A DNA stretch of 28,273 bases. Source: Flavobacteria bacterium RIFCSPLOWO2_12_FULL_31_7 (GTDB lineage: Bacteria > Bacteroidota > Bacteroidia > Flavobacteriales > Flavobacteriaceae). The position numbers and the translations under genes are program-made. Shown here one piece after another: positions 22,605 through 28,273 of this stretch. The notes beneath the pieces are model-generated. The model was given only the letters and a program-made list of their open reading frames with translations, was not told where the DNA came from and ran no database searches. The DNA lies in NCBI GenBank assembly GCA_001800945.1, contig MGWJ01000102.1, positions 1-28,273 of the forward strand, given 5' to 3'. Positions within the stretch are counted from its first letter, which is position 1. Each line of letters opens with the position of its first letter.

Positions 22605-23207
22605 TTATAAAATTTTACGGAAAGTTAGATTTATTCTGGGTTTTTTAGGTTTTGAAGCTTTTGGAATTTGATGTTTATAATGAATTTGAGCACCGTTTTT
22701 CATCACTAATAAACTACCGTGTTGTAAAGTTATAGATTGTTTAACTTCTTTATTTCTATTGTGTTTGATTTGAAAAATACGTTCTTCACCTAAACTTAAA
22801 GAAGCAATTACAGGATCGCGTCCTAATTCCTTTTCATTATCTGCATGCCAGCCGTTACTGTCTTTTTCGTTTCTGTACAAATTCAATAGAACTGTGGTGA
22901 AATGTTCTTTTACTTTGTTTTCAATTTCCTCTTTAATAAACATCAAGGTACTGTTAAAGGGATGAGGTTGCATGATAATGTTAGAATAACCATAGGATTT
23001 TCCATCATTTCCATACAAAGAGGTTAAGCGTGGTTGTGCTATTTTTTTTCCGAAAATAGTAATTTCATCGTGTTGCCAAGGTATTTCGGATAATAACGTT
23101 TCAAACAATAAATCAGCTTTTTCCTTTGAAATAAAATTCGGATAATAAATAAACTCGGCATCGGGTAAATTAAGATGTATAGGTTCTTCGTCAAATAAAT
23201 TAAACAT
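22605..23207 (-). CDS. AlkB-family alpha-ketoglutarate-dependent dioxygenase
   Basis: A 200-aa Fe(II)/2-oxoglutarate dioxygenase of the AlkB (ABH2/ABH3-like) branch, whose members remove alkyl lesions such as 1-methyladenine and 3-methylcytosine from DNA by oxidation. Iron ligands are H121 and D123 in NGWHADNE and H179 in HYKHQIPK. The 2-oxoglutarate contacts are R191 and R197 in PRINLTFR. PRLTSLYG (59-66) and NLYRNEKD match the nucleotide-recognition region of the family. Length is normal. Its ATG directly follows the U run of an intrinsic terminator, so expression may depend on readthrough from the EamA gene. Confidence 0.94.
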   Translation of the reverse strand: MFNLFDEEPIHLNLPDAEFIYYPNFISKEKADLLFETLLSEIPWQHDEITIFGKKIAQPRLTSLYGNDGKSYGYSNIIMQPHPFNSTLMFIKEEIENKVKEHFTTVLLNLYRNEKDSNGWHADNEKELGRDPVIASLSLGEERIFQIKHNRNKEVKQSITLQHGSLLVMKNGAQIHYKHQIPKASKPKKPRINLTFRKIL

Positions 23208-23234
23208 AAAAAAAGCGATGAAAGTTTCACCGCT
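23208..23234 (-). terminator. Terminator of the EamA gene, abutting the alkB start
   Basis: On the minus strand AGCGGTGA pairs with TCATCGCT (one G-U pair) around a 5-base loop, followed by TTTTTTT that runs directly into the ATG of the next gene. Confidence 0.75.
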
Positions 23235-23258
23235 AATTTATTTATAATTTGTTAGATT

Positions 23259-24164
23259 TTAAATCTTCTTTTTAGAAAAGTTAATGTTCATAATCACAAT
23301 TGCAAGAATAATTAACAAAATACCAAACCATTGCCAGATTACAACTTCTTCTTTTAAAATCAAATAAGCCATCATTACTGATACGGGTAATTCTAAAGAG
23401 GCTACAATACTTCCAAGTCCTAATCCAGTTTTTGGGAAACCTGCATTTAATAACATTGGTGGAATTATAGTTCCAAAAAGGGCTAAAAATAATCCGTAGT
23501 TTTTGAAAATTTCAAAATTTAATGCGCCTATTTGTGTGAAAGCGGAAAAGGTAAATACGATTACAGTACCACCTAAAAGCATGTATAAACTTCTTTGTGC
23601 AGAAGAAATTCCTAATGCCACTTTGTTTGCTGTAAACATAGTTGTTGTAAAAGAAGCGGCAGCTAAAATTCCCCAGAAAATTCCTCTCCAATCTAATTTT
23701 ACATTGAATTCATATAGTTTTGTAGCCAAGAAAGTTCCTAAAAGAACAATAATTACAGATACGATTTTTTGAGTAGAAGGTAGTTTTTTATCTAAAAACC
23801 ATTCTAATAAAACGCCCATCCAAACGGTTTGCATTAGCAATACAATTGCAATAGAAACATCAATATATCGTACACATAAATAGTAAAATACACTTGTCAT
23901 TCCTAAAGAAGTTCCTGCAATCATTAATTGCATGATGTTTTTTGGAGTGGCTTGAATTGCTTTTTCCTTGTTGTTAAATTTTTGGAATAAATTAATAAGT
24001 AACACACCAATTATTCCATAGATAAACTGTGAAGACGTAACTTCTGCTGTTGTAAAACCATCTTTATAAGCTAATTTTACAAAAGTGGCTAACATTCCGT
24101 AGCTTGTTGCTCCTAAGGCAACTAAAAAAACTCCTTTTAATATATCATTTCTCATCTTTCTCAT
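23259..24164 (-). CDS. EamA/DMT-superfamily transporter
   Basis: A 301-aa protein with about ten membrane helices in two homologous EamA halves. The first half starts at GVFLVALGATSYGMLATFVKLA; the second starts near WRGIFWGILAAASFTTTMF and ends with LPVSVMMAYLILKEEVVIWQW, the usual PVxxxxxxxxLxE pattern. Members export amino acids, nucleotides or other metabolites; the substrate cannot be told here. A TATCTTTG -7 element lies at 24179-24186. The second ATG (24153-24155, MRNDILKG) may be the true start, since the first would leave a leader of only about 7 bases. A terminator follows. Confidence 0.9.
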   Translation of the reverse strand: MRKMRNDILKGVFLVALGATSYGMLATFVKLAYKDGFTTAEVTSSQFIYGIIGVLLINLFQKFNNKEKAIQATPKNIMQLMIAGTSLGMTSVFYYLCVRYIDVSIAIVLLMQTVWMGVLLEWFLDKKLPSTQKIVSVIIVLLGTFLATKLYEFNVKLDWRGIFWGILAAASFTTTMFTANKVALGISSAQRSLYMLLGGTVIVFTFSAFTQIGALNFEIFKNYGLFLALFGTIIPPMLLNAGFPKTGLGLGSIVASLELPVSVMMAYLILKEEVVIWQWFGILLIILAIVIMNINFSKKKI

Positions 24165-24178
24165 TTTTAAAAAGCCGA

Positions 24179-24186
24179 CAAAGATA
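24179..24186 (-). promoter_or_regulatory. -7 element of the EamA gene
   Basis: Minus-strand TATCTTTG, a full match to TAnnTTTG, lies 15 bases before the first ATG and 24 before the second. No TTG is visible at the -33 position. Confidence 0.5.
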
Positions 24187-24216
24187 TGATTTTAAACTAA
24201 AACAGAATCATGTCTG

Positions 24217-24612
24217 TTAAATTTCTTCGGTTAAATCTTTTAAATGAACACGTAAAGCATTAACAGAAATGCTTATTTCCCAAAATGAAATACCTAATGA
24301 AATAAGTAAGGATAACATACTCACACCAAAAACATAAATACCAGTAGTTTCATAATTTAAGAAAAGTAAAAACATGGCAAACACAGATAAAAACAAACAT
24401 AAAACACCAAAAAGTTGCATGTATCGAATTAAAGTAATTCGTTGGTTTAAGTTTTTAATTTCTATTAAAATGGATTTATTATGATCTTGATCGTAGTTTT
24501 TCTTTAAGCTTCTTACGATTTGTGCAATGGTTAAAAACCGATTCGTATAAGCTAGTAGAATTAAAGATGTTGCAGAAAAAAGAAGTGCTGGAGTTTCAAT
24601 AGATAAATTCAT
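24217..24612 (-). CDS. DUF2721 family membrane protein
   Basis: A 131-aa membrane protein with three hydrophobic segments: about 10-24, 66-86 and 92-112. It matches DUF2721: ETPALLFSATSLILLAYTNRFLTIAQIVRSL at the start and WEISISVNALRVHLKDL at the end, with a cytoplasmic basic helix (KNLNQRITLIRYMQLFG) between. Function unknown. It stands alone, with a hairpin upstream belonging to the next gene. Confidence 0.88.
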   Translation of the reverse strand: MNLSIETPALLFSATSLILLAYTNRFLTIAQIVRSLKKNYDQDHNKSILIEIKNLNQRITLIRYMQLFGVLCLFLSVFAMFLLFLNYETTGIYVFGVSMLSLLISLGISFWEISISVNALRVHLKDLTEEI

Positions 24613-24642
24613 AATGAAATTGGTTGGTTAGTATTATATAAC

Positions 24643-24680
24643 AAAATTAGGCTTTAGTAAATGAACCAAAGCCTAATTTT
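24643..24680 (-). terminator. Terminator of the unrecognised lipoprotein gene
   Basis: A perfect 13-bp stem pairs AAAATTAGGCTTT (24643-24655) with AAAGCCTAATTTT (24668-24680) around a 12-base loop. The U run after it is short on the minus strand (TTTTGTT). Confidence 0.75.
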
Positions 24681-24700
24681 ATAAATAAATTTATTTGTTT

Positions 24701-25531
24701 TTATAAAGTCACATTATATGTTTGACCGTTAGGATTATGAAAATAAGTGGCTAAATTATCGCACTCGTTGTTTCCGTAATCTAAAACACCATCTAAAACA
24801 GTTCCTTGTAAATTTAATTTGCCTTGAGAAATGTAATTACAAGCATATTTTTTTATTAAAGGTTCTAAAATTGTTGATGTTAAAGTAGAACCATTTGGTC
24901 TGTTCACCGTATGTGTTCCTGAAATTACTTCATAAATGTTATCGCCTAAAAAGGCAGTTGATACTCCAGCAGTTTGCCTAACCGTTCTGGTTCCAGAATG
25001 TGTAAATATCCCCCCGCTTGGTAAAGTAATTTGTCCGTTTGTAACAGTTCTTGACCATTGAGGTGTTGCAACATTTGTAGTTTCGTTTGTATAAACTACC
25101 GTTCCGTCAATTTTTCTTAAATTCACATAATAATTGTTTCTTTCAATAGTCATGGTAGACCCATTATTCATAACATAACCAGAAAGTGTTATAGTTAAAA
25201 TTCCTGAACGAGTTATACCGTTTTGAGTACAACCAGTTCCAAAATCTATTGTGAAAACTTTGGGAAAAACACCTGGAGTTGTATTGTTTACGGTTATAGT
25301 TGCACAAGGAGCTACAACACTAATTTCGTTTATTGATTTGTTCGAATAACTTGAATTGTTATTGGCTAAGTCAATTCCTGTGTTAAAGTCTAATTCACTT
25401 GTGAAATCTGCTGTAATGTTTACACTAACCATTTCGCTGTCTACATTTGTAGTAGGTTTTTCATCATCTTTCGTACAAGAAACAAAAGAAACAACAAGGA
25501 GCCCGAAAAGAAATATTTTTAAATTTTTCAT
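24701..25531 (-). CDS. Lipoprotein of unrecognised family
   Basis: A 276-aa protein with lipobox SFVSC (C19), followed by TKDDE. Acidic residues just after the lipid Cys resemble the lipoprotein export signal that sends Bacteroidota lipoproteins to the cell surface. The rest is Thr/Asn/Ser-rich and predicted mainly beta-strand, without any domain I recognise. Three Cys pairs could form disulfides: APCATITV and GTGCTQNG; KKYACNYIS and NNECDNLAT. DFGTGCTQNGITRSGILTITLSG recalls a motif seen in other flavobacterial lipoproteins of unknown function. It lies 50 bp after the SGNH gene and ends in a hairpin. Function not assigned. Confidence 0.8.
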   Translation of the reverse strand: MKNLKIFLFGLLVVSFVSCTKDDEKPTTNVDSEMVSVNITADFTSELDFNTGIDLANNNSSYSNKSINEISVVAPCATITVNNTTPGVFPKVFTIDFGTGCTQNGITRSGILTITLSGYVMNNGSTMTIERNNYYVNLRKIDGTVVYTNETTNVATPQWSRTVTNGQITLPSGGIFTHSGTRTVRQTAGVSTAFLGDNIYEVISGTHTVNRPNGSTLTSTILEPLIKKYACNYISQGKLNLQGTVLDGVLDYGNNECDNLATYFHNPNGQTYNVTL

Positions 25532-25581
25532 AGTATTGTTTTTAAAGGTTTGATAATAAGACTTGTAAAGTAGTAAAAGGT

Positions 25582-26484
25582 TTAATGTGTTACAAATTTA
25601 TTTAAAAATAAAGATAGCTTTTTCGCTCCAATTTCATTTAAGTGATCCGCGTCATAAAAATCTTCATTGGTGAATTTTTCAGATGTTAACATGTTTATAT
25701 ATTCGCAATTAGGGTTGTTTTTTACTAATTCCCAAATGGTTTTGATGGTTTTTTCTATCTGTATGCGATTCAAATTTTTATAATAGGAAACATGAGTTGG
25801 TGTTGTAATAAATACAACTTTGGTTTTATTTTTCTGACATAATGTGATAATTTTTTGTAATGATTTTACATTTTTATTATACAAATTAAAATTTTTTGCA
25901 GTGTGTTTTTTTGCTGTAAATTCACCATTTAAAGTTTTTTTATTTTTAGAATTGAAATTAGTTCCCCAACCTAAATCAGATGAAGTGATGTATGATTTAT
26001 CCAAAAAATAATGTTTAATTCCTTTTTTTACATTTTCTGAAATATGATTGTTTAGCGATTCGAAATGATCTAAAAATTGGTACTTATTTTCCAAACCATA
26101 ATATATTACATAATTTTTAATTCGCCATTTTTCCACGTCTGTTTCTAAAGTTTCAAATAAGCTGAAATAGGAAATTGGAACAATTACGGTTTTTAAATTT
26201 TTGAGTTTTGAATTGTACTTTTTTAAAATCTCATAGTCTAAATCTAAAGATTGTGAAACATAGGCTGCATTAAATGTTTTTGTAGAAAAATATTCAGGAT
26301 TTAAACCATAAAAAGTATGAGAACTTCCTAAAATTAGGGTGTTAATTTCGGCAGCATTTTCGTTTAAATAGTCTTTTTTTAATTGATAATCATTCGGTAT
26401 TTTTCGGATAGCAACTTCTAAAACCAAAAAGAAAAGCACTATTGGAAGTGTAATTTTCACTAAATGACACAAAAATTTTTTCAT
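25582..26484 (-). CDS. SGNH/GDSL-like protein with N-terminal membrane anchor
   Basis: A 300-aa protein with one N-terminal membrane helix (about 9-26) and an SGNH-hydrolase-like domain. LILGSSHTFYGLNP (50-63) supplies the nucleophile Ser block, as in DltD/AlgX-type proteins. FYDADHLNEIGA near the C-terminus gives the Asp-x-x-His pair. VVFITTPTHVSYY fits the strand before the active-site loop. Proteins of this type act on O-acyl groups of envelope polysaccharides, but no acyltransferase (MBOAT) is adjacent. The ATG at 26482-26484 overlaps the GNAT stop by one base (TAATG) and is preferred to an ATG 12 bases upstream. Confidence 0.8.
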   Translation of the reverse strand: MKKFLCHLVKITLPIVLFFLVLEVAIRKIPNDYQLKKDYLNENAAEINTLILGSSHTFYGLNPEYFSTKTFNAAYVSQSLDLDYEILKKYNSKLKNLKTVIVPISYFSLFETLETDVEKWRIKNYVIYYGLENKYQFLDHFESLNNHISENVKKGIKHYFLDKSYITSSDLGWGTNFNSKNKKTLNGEFTAKKHTAKNFNLYNKNVKSLQKIITLCQKNKTKVVFITTPTHVSYYKNLNRIQIEKTIKTIWELVKNNPNCEYINMLTSEKFTNEDFYDADHLNEIGAKKLSLFLNKFVTH

Positions 26485-26999
26485 TATTCTTTCCAATTGT
26501 TTTTGGTTAATGAAAAAGTAAAATAGGTTTTCCCAGTATCTGGTTTTACATCGGTTTTAGAATGAATAGCGCCTAATTTTTCAACCGCTTTTTGCGAACG
26601 AAAATTCGTGTTTCCAACATGAAAAATAATGGTTTCAACGTATTGAAAAGCATAATTAATCATCAAGTTTTTTAAGGCTCGATTATAGGGTGTTGCCCAA
26701 TATTTTCTGTCAATAAAAGTATAACCAATGGCTAAATGCTTTTCTTTTTCATGATAGTCGTAATATCGAGTGGAGCCAATTGTATTTCCCGTTTTTACAT
26801 CAATTACTTTAAAAGCTGTTCCGGATTGAACTGCTTCTTGAAAATGTTTTAAAAAAACGTCTTTTTGGTATCGGTTGTTTTCAGGATGTTGTCCCCAAAG
26901 TAATTTATCTGATGCAATGGTAAATAAATCCTCAAAATCTTCCGTTGAAAGTGGAACAATTTTGACAAATTCGTTAGATAATGTAGGTTGAAAATGCAT
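26484..26999 (-). CDS. GNAT-family N-acetyltransferase
   Basis: A 171-aa acetyl-CoA-dependent acetyltransferase of the RimJ/RimL-like group. The core strands and acetyl-CoA region run from GNTIGSTRYYDYHEKEKHLAIGYTFIDRKYW to NRALKNLMINYAFQ. The family's late motif is HVGNTNFRSQKAVEKLGA, where N..S..A.EK.GF is typical. Relatives acetylate protein N-termini, amino acids or antibiotics; the substrate is not readable. It directly follows the YdeI-like gene with no gap and overlaps the next gene by one base, indicating an operon. Confidence 0.92.
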   Translation of the reverse strand: MHFQPTLSNEFVKIVPLSTEDFEDLFTIASDKLLWGQHPENNRYQKDVFLKHFQEAVQSGTAFKVIDVKTGNTIGSTRYYDYHEKEKHLAIGYTFIDRKYWATPYNRALKNLMINYAFQYVETIIFHVGNTNFRSQKAVEKLGAIHSKTDVKPDTGKTYFTFSLTKNNWKE

Positions 27000-27566
27000 T
27001 TATCTCGATTTTATATTTTTTTCACAAAGAGAAATGATTTCTTTAATTCGATTTTGTCTGGTTTCAATTCTTTTGGCTTGATTTAACCAATATAAATAGC
27101 TTTTTTTATAACTTTTACTAAAATTAGTATAGTTTTCTAGTGCGATTTTATTTTTATTGAATTCGATTTGCAAATCTTCCGGAATTTCTAAATTTTCTAC
27201 AGCATCTAAACTTTCCCAAGAACCATTTTGTTTGGCAATTTTAATTTTTTTTAAACCAGTTTCGTGCATTAAATTAGAAGCAATTAGCTCTTCAATATAA
27301 TTTTTATTGACTTTACTCCAAACACTTTTATCTTTTCTGGGTGTAAAGGTTTGTTTTCTTCGTTCGTCATCTAATTTTCTTACTGTAGAATCAATCCAAC
27401 CATAACAAATAGCTACTTTAACGGCTTCTTCCCATCGCATACTTTCCATTTCGCTATCGACTCTATAGAAAATTAATTCTACAGCAGTATGTGTTTCATG
27501 ATTTTCATGTAACCAATTGCGCCATTCTGTATGATTTTTGAAGTAGAGTAGTGGTTTTTTGGTCAT
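27000..27566 (-). CDS. YdeI/OmpD-associated family protein
   Basis: A 188-aa cytoplasmic protein of the YdeI family. It has the hallmark RWEEAVKVAICYGWIDSTVRKLDDERRKQTFTPRK near 44-77, then VWSKVNKNYIEEL and a C-terminal helical segment ending KRIETRQNRIKEI. Relatives have been linked to resistance to cationic peptides and bacteriocins, but the biochemical function is unknown. It begins 2 bp after the secreted-protein gene and abuts the GNAT gene, so it belongs to the same transcript. Confidence 0.9.
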   Translation of the reverse strand: MTKKPLLYFKNHTEWRNWLHENHETHTAVELIFYRVDSEMESMRWEEAVKVAICYGWIDSTVRKLDDERRKQTFTPRKDKSVWSKVNKNYIEELIASNLMHETGLKKIKIAKQNGSWESLDAVENLEIPEDLQIEFNKNKIALENYTNFSKSYKKSYLYWLNQAKRIETRQNRIKEIISLCEKNIKSR

Positions 27567-27568
27567 TT

Positions 27569-28168
27569 TTATTTTACAACAAAAGTTTTGTTTAATATTT
27601 CAATCGCATTTTTATATTCACTTGAATCTGATCCATCTTCGTTTTTAGAATCTTGAATTATAAGTATTTGTGTTAGATTATTTTGCTCAGATATTTTGTA
27701 AATTTCAATGGTTAATTTTGATTTTAATAAACCAGCTGTAATTTTACTTCCTTCAAATGTATTGGAATTTAAAGTAATTTTAGTATTATCAATCTTGCAA
27801 TTTTTTTTCCCGAAATCTTTAATCAAATCGTTTGCTAAATCTTCTGTATTTATTGCTACTTGAAATACAAACTTAGAAATGACAATATCATCTCCGTCTA
27901 AAGAGTAGATATCAAGTCCGGATTCTTTTTCTGTTCTTAATGAAAGATGATTAGGGTATTCAAATGATATTCCTTCCGAATTCAAAATCTGAGTTTTTGC
28001 AAGATTTATTATAATTGGTTTATTGTTTACAAGTAAGGTGTCGTTTTCATTGACATAATAGTTTTTTCCATCAATAATGACCTCTAATCGTTGCTTTTGT
28101 TCATTATTTTGAGTGAAACCTAATAAAACATTTAATAATAAGAAAATTGAAAGTTGAAGTTTTTTCAT
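27569..28168 (-). CDS. Secreted protein of unknown function
   Basis: A 199-aa protein with a Sec signal peptide (MKKLQLSIFLLLNVLLGFTQ, cleavage near 19-20; no lipobox Cys). The mature part is a mixed alpha/beta domain starting RLEVIIDGKNYYVNENDTLLVN. Its second half, from VFQVAINTEDLANDLIKDFG to ILNKTFVVK, looks like a small PsbP/PscC-type lipid- or stress-protein fold, but I cannot name a family. It is first gene of the tight four-gene cluster ending at the SGNH gene. A TATATTTG element lies 18 bases before the ATG. Confidence 0.8.
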   Translation of the reverse strand: MKKLQLSIFLLLNVLLGFTQNNEQKQRLEVIIDGKNYYVNENDTLLVNNKPIIINLAKTQILNSEGISFEYPNHLSLRTEKESGLDIYSLDGDDIVISKFVFQVAINTEDLANDLIKDFGKKNCKIDNTKITLNSNTFEGSKITAGLLKSKLTIEIYKISEQNNLTQILIIQDSKNEDGSDSSEYKNAIEILNKTFVVK

Positions 28169-28185
28169 TTTTTTGAAAATTATCT

Positions 28186-28193
28186 CAAATATA
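28186..28193 (-). promoter_or_regulatory. -7 element of the four-gene cluster
   Basis: Minus-strand TATATTTG is a full TAnnTTTG match, 17 bases before the ATG at 28168. It begins within the U run of the preceding terminator, so stop and restart signals adjoin. Confidence 0.5.
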
Positions 28194-28228
28194 AAAATCC
28201 TGCAAAAGGTTAAAATTCTTGCAGGATT
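28193..28228 (-). terminator. Terminator of the gene entering from the right
   Basis: A perfect 10-bp stem pairs AATCCTGCAA (28196-28205) with TTGCAGGATT (28219-28228), followed on the minus strand by five T residues. It lies 21 bp after the stop codon of the partial gene at the window edge. Confidence 0.85.
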
Positions 28229-28249
28229 GGGTTGTTTTAATTTATCTAA

Positions 28250-28273
28250 TTATCGCAGAACACGCCATTCTTC
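28250..28273 (-). CDS. C-terminal tail of a minus-strand gene cut by the window end
   Basis: Reading inward from the right end on the minus strand gives seven codons, EEWRVLR, and then TAA at 28250-28252. A strong terminator follows 21 bp later, which makes this frame the likely end of a real gene. Seven residues are too few to name a family. Confidence 0.4.
   Translation of the reverse strand, partial: EEWRVLR

Noticed and set aside
24643..24680. Promoter operator reading of the long inverted repeat before DUF2721
   Set aside because: The perfect 13-bp stem right after the lipoprotein stop fits a terminator better.
1..28273. CRISPR array, tRNA, rRNA, prophage or transposase genes
   Set aside because: No spaced direct repeats of CRISPR size, no tRNA-like cloverleaf with a CCA-type end, and no integrase or transposase motif were seen on either strand.

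Overview
The window looks like a chromosomal segment of a Flavobacterium-type bacterium (Bacteroidota, Flavobacteriaceae). The DNA is very A+T-rich. Several upstream regions carry the Bacteroidota -7 element TAnnTTTG, and Shine-Dalgarno sequences are generally absent. The gene families fit this lineage: flavobacterial TonB with its N-terminal AYGAYQLRK block, DUF4369 and DUF2805 proteins, SCxxDDE-type lipoproteins and an M61 protease lipoprotein. I see no rRNA, tRNA, CRISPR array, prophage or intact insertion sequence. Most of the window is ordinary core chromosome, and I found no convincing new multi-gene system.

Left part (1-12.6 kb, mostly minus strand). The window opens inside lpxK (plus strand). 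It converges with a TPR hybrid histidine kinase whose receiver domain is broken by an in-frame TAA. That kinase lies downstream of gap (GAPDH) and lipA (lipoyl synthase) in a compact lipA-gap-kinase unit. Upstream are a TonB energy transducer with its own terminator and a candidate sigma-54-like promoter, then a GT2 glycosyltransferase / ECF sigma factor / MFS transporter unit. A PaiB-like FMN-binding protein follows. After a 213-bp gap holding a degenerate palindromic element come murB, a rhodanese-thioredoxin lipoprotein and recF.

Middle (12.6-18.8 kb, plus strand). A divergent promoter region separates recF from a membrane-anchored TPR protein and ribH (lumazine synthase), which ends in a strong terminator. 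Next is a run of mutL, two rhomboid proteases and a membrane-anchored endonuclease/exonuclease/phosphatase protein. Both MutL nuclease motifs look degenerate.

Right part (18.8-28.3 kb, minus strand). Genes are a Qnr-like pentapeptide protein, a DUF4369 lipoprotein, an M61 peptidase, a DUF2805 protein, an AlkB-type dioxygenase, an EamA transporter, a DUF2721 membrane protein and an unrecognised lipoprotein. A tight cluster follows: secreted protein, YdeI-like protein, GNAT acetyltransferase and SGNH-type protein. Clear intrinsic terminators separate several of these. Two sit almost directly on the next start codon. The last bases appear to be the C-terminus of another minus-strand gene.

The observations most worth a second look are the broken receiver of the hybrid kinase, the Qnr-like pentapeptide protein, terminator hairpins abutting start codons, degenerate MutL nuclease motifs, the rhodanese-thioredoxin lipoprotein, the sigma-54-like element before tonB, and the intergenic palindromic and heptad repeats.
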